A stretch of DNA of 64,000 nt from Tricholomella constricta (GCA_013368375.1 JAACJP010000069.1:1-64000); one strand, 5' to 3'. Positions 21,669 to 33,112 are shown, counted from the first letter of the stretch. Notes: a model not told the origin generated them from the letters alone. Translations and numbers: made by a program.

Positions 21669-22299
21669 AAACAACCTAACGCTACTTCACGTTCACCCAC
21701 TATATAACTTGCTATCTTTCCAACTGCAAATAGAGCCATTCGTTGACCATTACATGTGAGGATGTAAGACCCAAAACAAAAAGGGGACGAAGACGACTCT
21801 AAGGAGTAAAAATCGTAGAAACGCCAACCAGGATGAATTTACTGACCGATCGAGGGACAGGTAAGCCTGGAAAGCAACGTCTTACAGGCGACAAATTGTA
21901 AGGCACAAACGGCAGTCCACATAGTGTGGAGGACGATGCCGTGCAGCAGTCCTGCTTAAGACTTCGAAGAAAGGTAACACCCCACACTACCAAAATCCGA
22001 ATGTCAACGTCCCCCAGCCCGCCCCTGGGTCACAAGGGCGGCGAACCTAGCCTTGGTTGAACGCTAGGTGAGTCTTTACAACCGCTGCAATACTAACACC
22101 CCCCCCCATCTCAGGTAGCGAATACGGCACAGGAATACACCCCGACCAGCCCAGAGGGGGCCCTGAGTCAGCCGCCGCTCTCCCCGATGAAGGACTGGAA
22201 GGAGAGGAAGGCGGACCCCCCCAGGTTAACCGGGACATACCAACTCCCGAGCACTCGCCGAGGCGAGGAGATGGCCCGAGGGCCAATGCACAAAACAAC

Positions 22300-25200
22300 G
22301 TGCAAAGCACACTCCCCCACGAAGGAGAACGGCCGCGAGCCCCAGTGTTAGGACCAAGAAGGTCAATGTCCCCTGCGGTGGAGGACAGCTCCGACGAGAA
22401 CACGCAAAACGCCCAAGAAATTGACGATGTCCAAGCACCAGTGCAATCCTTAATGAACAGAGCCCAACGCCGCAACTTGGAAAGACAGTGCAGAAAGAAA
22501 ACAAGAGCTGCGATAAGAGTTGCCTCCTTGAATATGCGAGGCTACCGAACAGCAGGAGACAGCAGAACCGGCTCGAAATGGCTCCAGATAAACCAGCTCC
22601 TAAGAGACAAACGAATCGGTATACTGGCAGTACAGGAAACTCACCTAACGGAGGAAAGACGAGACGAACTAGAAAAACTATTCGCAAAACGCATGAAAAT
22701 CTTCATATCAAAGGACCCAGAAAACCCGACTGGGCGAGCCGGCGTCGCGATAGTGCTAAACAGGGAACTTACGAACACATCAGGGGCGCGTGTAACAGAA
22801 ATAGTGCCGGGAAGAGCGATTCTAACTCAAACGAACTGGCACAAGGCGGAGAACATAGCAGTACTAGCAGTGTATGCACCAAACCTCACGAGAACAACAG
22901 AGAATACAGACTTCTGGAGAAAAATCAAAAACTTCTTCACAGAGAACCCCAGAATAAAAGTCGACATTATGATGGGAGACTTCAACGTAGTCGAAGACAT
23001 GCTAGACAGACTCCCAGCAAGCAACGACCCAGACGAAGCAATAGAAGCCCTCACAGAACTACGAAACGACCTCCACCTCACGGATGGATGGCGGACAACC
23101 TTCCCAACGACGAAAGCATACACCTTCCTACAGGAAGCAACGGCCACACAATCCAGGCTGGACAGAATATACGCGTCAGAGGAAATAATTGCTACTGCAA
23201 GGGAATGGAAAATAGAACAATCCGGAGTCCCGGGGGCGGATCACAAACTAGTGTCAGTCCAAGTCTCGCACCAAGCTGCCCCAGAAGTCGGTAAGGGTAG
23301 GTGGTCTATCCCCCACCATGTCCTGCGGGATAAAACGTTCAAAGCAATGATAAACCAAGAGGGGAAGAAAGCACTAGAAGAAATCCACGCTATACAAGGC
23401 CGGAGAACAGAAACGAAGAATCCCCAAACGATATACGCCAAATACAAGACAGAAATAATGCACACAGCACGCCAACGAGACAAAGCAATCATCCCAAAAA
23501 GGGACAGGAGAATTAAAGAACTCCAGAAGACACTAGAGAGAGTGAATAACGACCCCACAGTGAACGAAGACGAAAAGAGAATCGCCTCCGCAGAAATTGA
23601 ATCAAAACTGAAGACGCTCCAACAGAATAAACACCTAGACATACGTAAACAGTCAGCCGCACGAAACCGGCTAGAAGGGGAGACAATATGTAAGTACTGG
23701 ACGACGGCAAACAAGGAATCAAAACCGAGAGACATGATATACGCACTGAAGAAAGACGAACCCCCAATGAGCACAGAGCAACAAGCCTATGAAACAAACT
23801 CACAGAAGATGGCGGACCTAGGAAGAAACTACCACAACACCCTACAAGCAGCAGGAGAAAACACCCCATACCACTTATGGAACGAAAAGACCAGCGCAGT
23901 ATTAGAGAACATCCAGACGAAAGCGTCGGATATCCAAAAGCAAACGTTAGCAGACCCATTGACGCGGTCGGAAGTAGTGGACGCCCTGAAGAAAGCCAAA
24001 AATAACACCGCTGCAGGCCTGGACGGAGCCTCAAACGAAATGTGGAAAGCAATCCACAGTAGGTATACTGAAGAGACCGCGCTGGGTAGCGTGACCACGT
24101 TTGACATAGCAGACCTACTCACTATAGTCTTTAATGACATAATGGAATGTGGGCTAATCCCCTCGTCCTCCTTCTCCGAAGGGTGGATGTGCCCTCTGTA
24201 TAAGAAAAACGATAAGACAGATATCGCCAACTACCGCCCTATTACATGCCTCAATACAGACTACAAGTTATTCACAAAATGCCTCGCTACAAGGCTCGCA
24301 AATATAGCTCCCGACCTAATACACAAGAGCCAGGCGGGCTTTATTCCAGGCCGGCGGATAACTGACCAAACCAAACTAATACGACTGATGATGCAATACG
24401 CCGAAAGCACAAAACAGAATGGGCTGATAATAGCCCTAGACCAAGAAAAAGCGTATGACAAGATTGACCATGAATATCTCTGGCGCACCCTGAAGAAATT
24501 CAACCTACCCGACACGTTCATCAACACAGTAAAATCCCTTTACGCGAACGCCGAAACGAAAATAATGATAAACGGTCATATCTCCTCCCCGTGGAAAATA
24601 AACAGGGGAGTGCGGCAGGGAGACCCCCTATCGTGCATGCTATTCGACTTAGCAATAGAACCACTAGCAGCGTCAATGAGAGCCTCAAACCTAGAGGGAT
24701 TCACCATCCCAGAAAGTTCAGAAAAGCTGATCGCAAACCTGTTTGCCGACGATACAACGGTATTCCTCTCAGAAAATGATGACCCAAAAGTTCTACAGAG
24801 AATCCTCGATGACTGGTGCACCGCGGCGAAGGCGAAATTCAACACTGCAAAAACAGAAATAATCCCAATAGGTACGAAGACCTACAGGGAAAACATGGTC
24901 CGTACCAGAAAAATGAACCCCAATAGCGACCCGATCCCGGCAAACATCCATGTGGCAATAGAAGGGGAGGCCGTTAGAATCCTGGGGGCCTGGTTCGGCA
25001 ACGAAATCACCGCAGAAGGCCCCTGGTCCATAGTAATGGACAAAATAGAAACACACCTTAGTAGATGGGAGAAAAGCAACCCCACAATGGAAGGAAGAAA
25101 ATTAATCACGCACATGGTAGTAGGCGGCATCACACAATACCTAACACAAGTCCAAGGCATGCCAAAAGTGATAGAAAAACGCCTCGCAAAAATGATAAGA

Positions 25201-27345
25201 ACCTTTGTCTGGAAAGAAAAGAGATCGCCCGTGAGCGAAGCAGCCCTCTTCCTCCCAACGAAAGACGGCGGAAGAGGCCTACTAGACATACATGCTAGGA
25301 ATGAAGCCATAGAAATCATGTGGCTGAAAACTTACCTGAACCTAGGCGACGACAGGCCACTGTGGACCCTAGTGGCAGACGCCCTAATAGCGGGGAACAC
25401 ACCGAAAACGGAGGATAGAGTGGACAGAAGAGTCCGAGATAACGTCTTTCTCCAATCATGGAAAGCCGCCACTACCGAACGAGCGGGGGTGTCACTAGAC
25501 ATAAGAAGCCTACAGCGAGTAGCGAAGAAATACAAACTAAGGCCAGAAGGACTTGCGTTCTCGAAAGGAATCGTGCGCCAGAGACCAATATGGTACCACA
25601 GCGAGGCACACAAACGGATCAGACGAATGAATCATGGCCCCATAAGTGAATGCCTCAAAAGCAAACACCAAGTAAGATCAGCAGGAGACGCTGAATACCT
25701 TGCCGCCATTCTAGAAACACCAGGCCACCTAGATACGAACGATTGTGAATGCCAAATATGCCGGGCGTGTAAACAAGACACAAACTGCGCACACCCACAT
25801 GACTGTGCGCACAAAGCCAAAGCCCTACTAGACACCCTTCCGGAGAAATGGGACCCGAGAAGGGCCCCACAAATGGACATCCCAGATCGGGAGGACGACG
25901 AGACCACGGAAGACGAATGGACGACGCTAAGTCATAGCTTAATAACAGACGGAAAATTAGCAGAAGTTTTCCGTATTTTCACAACGGGCGAAGCATCCGG
26001 AAAGCTGCCAAAAACAGTAAACCAGAAGGACATCGGCCCTGCCCACTACGTCGCCACGGACGGCTCATGCAGGAACAACGGCCAAGAGAACGCATGCGCC
26101 GGAGCAGGAGTATTCTATGCCCAGGACGACGAAAGAAACATGAGCATCAAGGTCCCCAATGAATATAGGCAGTCCAACCAAACAGCGGAGATGCTCGCAC
26201 TAAAAGAGATAGCTGAAACAGCCGACCAAGAGGGGAGGCTCTATCTGGAGCTCGACTCCAAATATGTGATCCAGAATATCTCATCCAGACTTCTGAAGAA
26301 CGAGAACGATGGTTACATCACAACGCCAAACGCGGACCTGATAAAACTTTCGATAGCGAGACTGAGAGGACGTGAGACAGTAACCCGAGTGAAATGGGTC
26401 AAGGGTCACAGTGGCCATGAACGGAACGAAGGAGCAGACAGGCAAGCAAACGAAGCCACTGACCTACCGCAGGATGACAACTTCAACAAATCAATAGATG
26501 AAACACTAGTACTCTCGGGAGCGAAACTGACACACCTTACACAATCACTGGCCTACAAAGCTGTAAGAAAAATAAAACAAGAAGCGAAGCCCTCAGCGAG
26601 AACGAGGACAGAAAGGAACCTGGAAACAATAAAAGACGCCATAGAGGAAGAATTCCACAAACGACCCACATCAGAAGCCATCTGGCAGAGCACAAGACGT
26701 AAAGAATTGTCCAGGCAGCAAAGATACTTCTTCTGGATGGTCATACACGACGCGTACATGGTGGGATCACACTGGTCAAGAGACACCTTCAGGGCAGAGC
26801 TCCAAGAGAGGGCCCGCTGCGCCCACGATGGCGACACAGAGACAATCGAACATATCATAACAAAATGCGAATGTACGGGCCAGAAGGAAATCTGGCAAGA
26901 AATGGGAAAACTGTGGCAACAAACCAAAGAAAATGAATGGGCCCCACCCTCACTAGGAGCAGCCCTAGGTAGCCAGCTAGCAGAAGTCACGACAACTGAA
27001 GGGAAAATTAAGAAAGGCCGGACGCGTCTATACCGCATGCTGATGGCGGAATCCATATATCTGATTTGGATCCTAAGATGCGAAAGGACGATAAAAAATG
27101 AAAACAGACAGCACGATGCAAGAGAAGTACGCGCAAGATGGTGGAAAGCGATAAATGACAGGCTAGCGATAGATCAACAGATGACGAGTAAAAGATTCAA
27201 AAAGAAAGCAATTCCACGAGCCCTGGTACGTGAAACCTGGCATGGAATCATAAAAGACTCCCATAAACTTCCAGACGACTGGATAGGAGCTCCCGGGGTT
27301 TTAGTGGGTATAGGCTCTGTAGCACAACAGGAAGGGGTCGGATAA
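22300..27345 (+). CDS. LINE ORF2: AP-endonuclease, reverse transcriptase, RNase H, 1681 aa
   Basis: Endonuclease domain from about residue 72 (RVASLNMRGYR, VQETHL, GDFNVVED, QSRLDRIYAS, GADHKLVSV). RT spans about 565-900, with NYRPITCLNTDYKL, QAGFIPGRRITDQTKL, ALDQEKAYDKIDHEYL, RGVRQGDPLSC and the catalytic FADD at about 815. RNase H starts at about 1254 (ATDGSCRNNG, LELDSKYV, GHSGHERNEGADRQANEA). Near 1500 a C..H..C zinc-binding stretch follows (RCAHDGDTETIEHIITKCEC). The enzyme nicks chromosomal DNA and primes reverse transcription there. Every diagnostic residue I looked for is present and the frame is intact. The RNase H domain fits the Tad1 or I group; Tad1 is the usual fungal one. Confidence 0.92.
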   Translation: MQSTLPHEGERPRAPVLGPRRSMSPAVEDSSDENTQNAQEIDDVQAPVQSLMNRAQRRNLERQCRKKTRAAIRVASLNMRGYRTAGDSRTGSKWLQINQLLRDKRIGILAVQETHLTEERRDELEKLFAKRMKIFISKDPENPTGRAGVAIVLNRELTNTSGARVTEIVPGRAILTQTNWHKAENIAVLAVYAPNLTRTTENTDFWRKIKNFFTENPRIKVDIMMGDFNVVEDMLDRLPASNDPDEAIEALTELRNDLHLTDGWRTTFPTTKAYTFLQEATATQSRLDRIYASEEIIATAREWKIEQSGVPGADHKLVSVQVSHQAAPEVGKGRWSIPHHVLRDKTFKAMINQEGKKALEEIHAIQGRRTETKNPQTIYAKYKTEIMHTARQRDKAIIPKRDRRIKELQKTLERVNNDPTVNEDEKRIASAEIESKLKTLQQNKHLDIRKQSAARNRLEGETICKYWTTANKESKPRDMIYALKKDEPPMSTEQQAYETNSQKMADLGRNYHNTLQAAGENTPYHLWNEKTSAVLENIQTKASDIQKQTLADPLTRSEVVDALKKAKNNTAAGLDGASNEMWKAIHSRYTEETALGSVTTFDIADLLTIVFNDIMECGLIPSSSFSEGWMCPLYKKNDKTDIANYRPITCLNTDYKLFTKCLATRLANIAPDLIHKSQAGFIPGRRITDQTKLIRLMMQYAESTKQNGLIIALDQEKAYDKIDHEYLWRTLKKFNLPDTFINTVKSLYANAETKIMINGHISSPWKINRGVRQGDPLSCMLFDLAIEPLAASMRASNLEGFTIPESSEKLIANLFADDTTVFLSENDDPKVLQRILDDWCTAAKAKFNTAKTEIIPIGTKTYRENMVRTRKMNPNSDPIPANIHVAIEGEAVRILGAWFGNEITAEGPWSIVMDKIETHLSRWEKSNPTMEGRKLITHMVVGGITQYLTQVQGMPKVIEKRLAKMIRTFVWKEKRSPVSEAALFLPTKDGGRGLLDIHARNEAIEIMWLKTYLNLGDDRPLWTLVADALIAGNTPKTEDRVDRRVRDNVFLQSWKAATTERAGVSLDIRSLQRVAKKYKLRPEGLAFSKGIVRQRPIWYHSEAHKRIRRMNHGPISECLKSKHQVRSAGDAEYLAAILETPGHLDTNDCECQICRACKQDTNCAHPHDCAHKAKALLDTLPEKWDPRRAPQMDIPDREDDETTEDEWTTLSHSLITDGKLAEVFRIFTTGEASGKLPKTVNQKDIGPAHYVATDGSCRNNGQENACAGAGVFYAQDDERNMSIKVPNEYRQSNQTAEMLALKEIAETADQEGRLYLELDSKYVIQNISSRLLKNENDGYITTPNADLIKLSIARLRGRETVTRVKWVKGHSGHERNEGADRQANEATDLPQDDNFNKSIDETLVLSGAKLTHLTQSLAYKAVRKIKQEAKPSARTRTERNLETIKDAIEEEFHKRPTSEAIWQSTRRKELSRQQRYFFWMVIHDAYMVGSHWSRDTFRAELQERARCAHDGDTETIEHIITKCECTGQKEIWQEMGKLWQQTKENEWAPPSLGAALGSQLAEVTTTEGKIKKGRTRLYRMLMAESIYLIWILRCERTIKNENRQHDAREVRARWWKAINDRLAIDQQMTSKRFKKKAIPRALVRETWHGIIKDSHKLPDDWIGAPGVLVGIGSVAQQEGVG

Positions 27346-27502
27346 ATATTTTCGACACAAACAGACCCAGAGTCCCACACAACGTGCGTAACGCATTTCC
27401 TCGATGGTATCTACACAAGGTGAGGGCGTAAGCCAACACCGCAAAGCGGGCAGAAAGGAGGCAACCTTGTTGCCGGTCATTCTGCTATCCCAAACGCTAC
27501 AC

Positions 27503-27503
<1 letters not shown>

Positions 27504-27541
<38 letters not shown>
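27504..27541 (+). other. 38-nt poly(A) tail of LINE copy 1
   Basis: An uninterrupted A38 follows AACGCTACACC and is followed at once by the downstream target duplication. An unbroken tail of this length suggests a young insertion. Confidence 0.9.
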
Positions 27542-27544
<3 letters not shown>

Positions 27545-27656
27545 ATGAACTTTTTGATATCTAATCTCTCTTTATCTAATCAGGAAACCAATCAGACATC
27601 TTATCTAAGTAGATAGTTGTATGTAATGGATAACAGTCAGCATGACTGCGACACAG

Positions 27657-27716
27657 CATGGCTTACTCATAGCTTACTCATGGCTTACTCATGGCTGACT
27701 CATTGCTTACTCAGAG
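27657..27716 (+). repeat. Short tandem repeat, about 11-13 bp unit
   Basis: About five copies of GCTTACTCATG, with variants GCTGACTCATT and GCTTACTCATA, just outside the LINE target duplication. Confidence 0.65.
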
Positions 27717-27740
27717 CACAGTCCAACATGCTGCATCCAC

Positions 27741-28602
27741 ATGTTATTAACCAATTTGCGCGACCAATCCATGGTCCGAGCTGCCATGGATGAATTTCGA
27801 AGCGTCAACCGACTGTTCGATACAGGGTCACCCATTTGGCAGGCCGCGCCAATTAGGCGGCCTGGGAGGGCCTTCGAATATAGGCCTGACAAGCCTATGC
27901 AAGGCGTTGGCCTTCCACAGCCAGGCCCCGACCATGCCCTCGATGTCAAGCACTGGTGCTGACATATGATTCACCATGGGCATATTGGTTCAAAGAACCA
28001 ATACGGAGGAATTGTCATGGATTACCGGTTCTGCGTACATCGGCGCGGAACTTGGGGATACTTGTTGGTGAATGTACTTGCGCCAACGGCTCACAGCATG
28101 CGGTCATGGTTCATGCGACTATTCGCGACCATTACTGCACGGCCATACCTCTACTCAGAGGCTGTGGCTGCCCATAACGAGGCCAATCCAGATCGGCCCT
28201 TCACACCGATCGTAGGCCTCAAGGTGACTATACCTCGCATCCAGGTGATCCCTCCGGAGGGGCGGATCACTGAACAAGGTGTCCTGCAACACCTTATTAA
28301 CAGTGGTATTCCAGTAAGCTGGATACACCACAGCTACACTTATGGTCTACATTATTTAGACCATAACTATTCCAACTCAGATCCCCATAAAGACCTGTTT
28401 CGCAATGTTGACGACGATTGAGTTCATCGTCTAGATCAAATGGGCGTGCTGCCCGCAATTCCTGAGTGGGATGGGTGGTACTATCCTACCACCGACGACA
28501 TCACACGCATCCAAACACTGATGCACGTGGAATTCCAGACCGAGGTGCTAGACTGTCTAGTGAGCTCGGAATGGATGTTTGTGGGTGAAGACCCACACTT
28601 CT
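27741..28602 (+). pseudogene. Broken repeat-associated hypothetical ORF
   Basis: The plus frame 27966-28421 is stopped by a TGA at 28419-28421, and the same frame continues open to a TGA at 28600. It includes RRGTWGYLLVNVLAP, LKVTIPRIQ, GVLQHLINSGIP, YGLHYLDH and, after the stop, IPEWDGWYYPTTDDITRIQ. I have seen this layout in repeat-associated Agaricomycete proteins but know no function. A separate short frame (27741-27962) upstream may belong to it. It lies between the LINE and an LTR (29638), so it may be an internal ORF of that LTR element (inference). Confidence 0.45.
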
Positions 28603-29637
28603 GAGGACTCCGTGTTCGGGTGGGGCAATATCTCCCCCCAGGCCTGCACCACCCAGCTTCATCGGGATCGACATCGATCAATGTCGAAATGGCGGACCCA
28701 GCGGCAACTATACCTGCCCCTGCGACACCTTCCACAGTCATGGCAGCTCCAACTGGAACTGCCGAAACCCAAGTGGACCCCGTGTTGGCCCTTACAGGGC
28801 CTTTATCACTGGCGATGATTACCACCAGCCAGGGTCCGGTGGATAACAACACCACCGACCCCGACACAGTGATGGAGTCATAGGTCGGGGAGACAACCTA
28901 ATCCCCCCGTCAACGAACCGACCTCAACACGTAGGGCGTACCGTCAGGACGACCGCCATTGTCAGGTGCAGACCACCTGACTCCCGAGGAGCACTCCGCA
29001 GGTTGCGCATGAACGCAACGCCGGATGTCCTCACAACCACACATCGTCGCGCGGCACTTCGAGACCGTGCAGTGGAGCTAATGCATCCACTAGTCGTTAA
29101 GTCAAGAATACGTATCGTGCCTACGTATTCTTGCATTATTTGATAGGTATAGGTCGCCGGGACCTAGACCCTCCTTTTATTTTTTACTTTATTTTCTTGC
29201 CCTACTCCCTGGTGAAGATCGCTACAAGCGATCTTAACGATTGCTAAGGCTACGTAAGCCCGCGCACGTCAGCCTTAGCTTAGATAAGGCTGCACCGGCA
29301 CGAATTTGGTCAGTTTCTAATTTTGTACTGTATTCTACTTGGGTGCCCCCGCACCTCTGAAACATATCTCTCTTGCTCGCTCTCCCACTCGCAAGAAAAT
29401 TTTAGTTACCCTCCATCCCTCCCTATTCCTACAGTTGGTGTTTGGGTGGTCTGTGATTCCTCGCTTCCCCACCGCATTTCACCATTTGTACCGGGTTCTT
29501 CCCGCTCCCGCCCTCGAACTTTGTCCTGATGACTAAGCAGGCACGACAAGCGGTCGGCGAACCCCCCCGAACTGATCTCTTCTCTCCTTTCCCGTTCTCT
29601 GCTATTTCCGAGAGGCGCTAAACCTTATAGGGGGGTA
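28603..29637. other. Internal remnant upstream of an LTR, no recognised gene
   Basis: A Pro/Ala/Thr-rich frame (28620-28883) is the longest. The rest has short frames only. The last bases before the LTR, TATAGGGGGGTA, are purine-rich and could be the polypurine tract. Confidence 0.4.
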
Positions 29638-29857
29638 TGTAAGGGCGCTTACTATCTTATCAACTAAATGTCATCTAATCGTATCTTATCGAGACGATTA
29701 CGCTATTGTTTGGCAACACCTTCTGGTGTTGCCTATTTAATTCATTATATTAAATAAGTATAAACAACCTTGTACACCTATATGTAGCAATCAACAGACT
29801 TGTCAAGCTTAAGTCTAGCGTGAACAGCAAGGTTCCCAACTCTGTAACTCCGTTACA
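29638..29857 (+). mobile_element. 220-bp LTR of a second LTR-retrotransposon family
   Basis: The segment starts TGTAAGGGCGC and ends TCCGTTACA, giving inverted TGTAA..TTACA ends. A GGGGGG-containing purine tract precedes it and a TATTAAATAAG box lies at about 29750-29760. It contains a small hairpin (GGCAACACCTTCTGGTGTTGCC). It would be the 3' LTR of the element represented at 27741-29637. I did not find the matching 5' LTR in the window. Confidence 0.65.
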
Positions 29858-30300
29858 TACATTGAACATGCTACATGTAGTGTGCTCCACTGCAAGTCTG
29901 CGGAGGTGCATACTAGTGCCCTACTCTGCAGCCTCCTATAACAGCATATATGCTCACTGCAGCACTGGGTGTGCCTCACGGACGACAATCTGTGGACATC
30001 CGCAGACACCGCTTGTACGTTATACATGCCCCGCTCATACATTGGACATGCTATATGTAGTGTGCTCTGCTGCAAGTCCACGGAGGTGCATAACAACCCC
30101 CGTTCTGCAGCCCTTTACAGACCATATAGGCCCGCTGCAGCCCAGCAGCCTCGCCGACACTGTGCCAGATGGCTGCACATAGATGCTGTGCTTGTACATT
30201 AATACTACATGTAGTGTGCTCCGCTGCAAGTCCACGGAGGTGCATAACAGTTCCCACTCTGTGGCCCCCTACAGCAGTGTCTACATTGTAGTACCTGTAT
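29858..30300 (+). repeat. Fragment of the GC-rich satellite family, diverged
   Basis: Three decayed units with ACATGTAGTGTGCTCC, GCAAGTCCACGGAGGTGCATAACA and ACAGCA.TATATG blocks, in the same orientation as the right arm of copy 1. Confidence 0.65.
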
Positions 30301-30306
30301 GTCCCC

Positions 30307-30762
30307 ATGCATAAACTTTCATTTTGAACTATGGATCACCCGAATTGACTAGGAATTGATCAAGTTACAGTCCACATCAGGGGATTGCATGATTCCACGG
30401 CAAGTGCACATGATGCTGCGGTGTTCATGCAGGAGTACCACAGCCACTGTGCCATTGCCATGGCAAATGGGTTCCCCATGCATATACCTTGATTTTAAAC
30501 TATGGATCACCCAAATTGACCTGAAATTGATCAAGTTACAGTCCACATTGGAGAATTGCACGATGCCACGGCAAGTGCGCATATTACTGCGGTGTCCATG
30601 CAGGAGTACCACGGCCACGATGCCATTGCTGCGATAAATGGGTTCCCCATGCATATACCTTCATTTTGAACTATGGATCACCCAAATTGACCAGGAATTG
30701 ATCAAGTTATAGTACATGTCACAAAATTGCATGATGCCGCGGTGTTCATGCAAGAGTACCAT
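30307..30762 (+). repeat. 171-bp tandem repeat, about 2.7 copies
   Basis: Units start at 30307, 30478 and 30649 (exact 171-bp spacing) with ATGCATA, AACTATGGATCACCC, AATTGATCAAGTTA and GCATGA. The third copy is truncated and internally shortened. Confidence 0.8.
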
Positions 30763-32255
30763 GGCCAATGCCCATTAAAAAAAATTGGCTGATGCCGCAG
30801 CATGGAAAGGTGCACTGTACCCCCTGCAATAGGCCTGCTGGGACCGTCCCTCCCAATACCTTGTATACAACCCGCTGCCCCATGCAAGACAAAACATTGT
30901 ATGCAGCCCACTGGTGGTATTTACTTGCAGGCCACATAGGCCTGCTGGTTCCATCTGAGTGGATACAATGTATAACACTGGTGGCAAAGCTTGATATTTT
31001 CAGTCAACGAATCAACAAATAACACCGGAAGGGCGCTCTCATGACCGCAAAGCCCGCTACTTTGCAACTAGACCATGTACAAGAGTATGCATGATCAACG
31101 TTGGAAATCTTTATCAACAACCTTTATTCGGTGCATCAAGTACTATCAATGTGAAAGACACCTAAGGAGTCCGCCTTACTGACACCATGTAAACAATTTC
31201 CACTGGGTACATTAAGTATTTTTGAAGTCAAGGACACCTAAATAGTCTGCCTCAACGACACGATGAGCGCCAGACTAAGGAAAAAATCAGTGGCTGAAAA
31301 AAAAGGAGCATGTGTGACTTGCATGAAGTGATTCTTCATGACAAATGCAAAAGAGGAAGGATCCGCAAAAGAAGACACAATGCTCAGCAACGCAGAAGGC
31401 ACAAAGCATGAAGATGAGGATGTATCCTCCACTCCACAATGTTCAGGTACAGAGGGCAACGAACAAGCTTCAGATAGAGGTAATGCATGCCCTGAACATC
31501 ATCAGCAAATAAATTTTTAAAGAGAAAAGTAACTTACGAAACTGACTGGAATATGTCCTCAATGAAAATGTCTTCAATGAAGGTGGCCAAAACCCATGTG
31601 CCAACTGACACTCCCGAAAAAGAGAAAACCAGTCAAGCCCAAGAAGCAGACTATCAACAGAGGCGCCTATAACAGACAATACACAGGTGAAACTGGAATC
31701 ACCCCATGTGGAGGTGACGGTGACAGATAACAGAGAGCTGGATTTGCTATTAACAGAGAATGGAACAACAGTGGTCGATAAGACGCTCCATCAACATAAA
31801 ACAAAAAAGGCATATTCAGCAGATGGGGAACCGAACGCGAGCAGGAGAAGAGAGATTTTGAACAGGTCCTGAAACAAGGAGAGGGAGCTTTGAAGTTCAG
31901 ACACGGAGGGAGCCAAAACAATAAAAGTGAGATGGAAGGCAATGGAATGAAATGACGCGACAATTACGCAATAACACGTGAACACGTGACAAAATGTGCG
32001 ACCTGAGCCATGAAGTTTCCAGGGGCGAAGGGTGTTAAAAAAACCCACTACTGAAGTAGCGGGAATAATGCAAAACATATTCCCCCAAGTCGAAATATTG
32101 AACGATTATTGAATTGTTATTGAATGGGAGAAACACTTTTAGCATTCTTTGTTGATCTTTTGCTTGAAAATATTGACCTTTGCCTCCAGTGTAAGGCCCG
32201 CTGGCTCCGTGAAATCCAATACATGTATAGGCCCTGTGGGCCGTGACACACAATA
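30763..32255. other. AT-rich stretch with short frames, no confident gene
   Basis: The first about 250 bp hold eroded satellite pieces (GGCCTGCTGG.ACCGT..). Two plus-strand frames, 31338-31520 (Glu/Asp/Ser-rich) and 31687-31872 (charged), have coding-like composition and could be exons of an unknown gene, but I could not join them convincingly. Near 32185-32250 satellite fragments return. Confidence 0.35.
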
Positions 32256-32920
32256 CTGTACTAATACGACCAAGTCTTCAGTCACTTGTCACGGGTACCT
32301 CTGAATTGAAGAGTTTTTGGGCTTGTCACGCATCACAAATGCTTTTGAAGGGTGTGACCAATTGCGCCCCCATACTAATTTTTTTTTTCCGCCGCAGGCG
32401 CATTCCACATGAGCTATACTGATACAATATACACTCCACCAATTGCAATGTAGCCACTGCATTTATGCAACAGTGAAACATTAACTACATCCTCACTCCT
32501 CATGAAGAGACTTTGCTTTGGTCATGTTGGAAAGGGCTTCGCGTACGGCGCGTCAGGATCACGTGGGACACGCGTGATACGCCCACCCACTCGCCCAGAG
32601 GATAATAGGACAGGAGACGGACGGAGGCATATTTGGTACTGTACAGTACCAAGTATACGGACGATCATAGATACCAAAGTACCTCAGTCGTTCCCTACAC
32701 ACGGCTGAGGTACGTTCGAACATACTTAAAACCAGGGACACAAATACTTACTTGTACTTAGTCTATTTACAACAGGTACATACCGAATACAAGTCGTTCC
32801 CTACACACGGCTGAGTCTATTTACAACAGGTCACACCAAGCGAGTGGCCTTGAACAGGTGAAGAGATTGTGCAGCGTGTCACACGTCACATCCAGTGAAG
32901 ACTTGGTCGTATTAGTACAG
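32256..32920. mobile_element. Tc1/mariner-like MITE (665 bp), TA target duplication
   Basis: A perfect 25-bp terminal inverted repeat (32256-32280 and 32896-32920), beginning CTGTACTAATACGACC, is flanked by TA on each side (32254-32255 and 32921-32922). It sits inside a fragment of the GC-rich satellite, whose sequence continues on the right. There is no transposase. Internally a block AGTCGTTCCCTACACACGGC and a block TCTATTTACAACAGGT each occur twice (about 32685-32840), and TTGGTACTGTACAGTACCAA is a palindrome. Confidence 0.8.
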
Positions 32921-33112
32921 TACACTGTGATGCCCCTACCTGACAGATGTGGGTAATCCCCCGCAAGCCCACACCCCACTGCCCCCTACAGCACCAGCAG
33001 GCCCGCTGGTAGACAGCTACATATAGAGGCCCCACTGGCACTGTGCCACATGGGCCATAGCTACATGTAAGGGCCGCGCCATTGTCTTGCCCCTACCTGG
33101 CCCTCTGTCAAT
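32921..33112 (+). repeat. Satellite fragment right of the MITE
   Basis: Sequence with TGATGCCCCTACCTG, GTGGGTAATCCCCCGCAAGCC, CTACATATAGAGGCCCC and a terminal TTGCCCCTACCTG matches eroded arm ends of the satellite-armed family. Confidence 0.6.

Larger units (their letters stand above)
18944..27541 (+). mobile_element. Full-length non-LTR retrotransposon (Tad1-like LINE), copy 1
   Basis: A 15-bp direct repeat GAGATGAACTTTTTG lies at 18929-18943 and 27542-27556, and the element ends in 38 A residues (27504-27541). Its first about 60 bases (GGACTCCTTGGACTCG, then ACCACCATG) match the 5' end of the second copy at 53338, which supports full length. The 3' end before the tail is AACGCTACACC, also shared with the second copy. 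It encodes a 5' exon-like ORF, a gag-like ORF1 and an ORF2 with endonuclease, RT and RNase H. All three frames are open, so this is a candidate active element of 8598 bp. Confidence 0.9.

Noticed and set aside
30307..30762. Relation to primate alpha satellite because of the 171-bp period
   Set aside because: Only the length coincides. The sequence shares no visible motif and the window is fungal.
31338..31872. A two-exon gene of charged protein
   Set aside because: The frames look coding-like but the intervening sequence gives no convincing splice pair and nothing is recognisable, so it was left as a note only.
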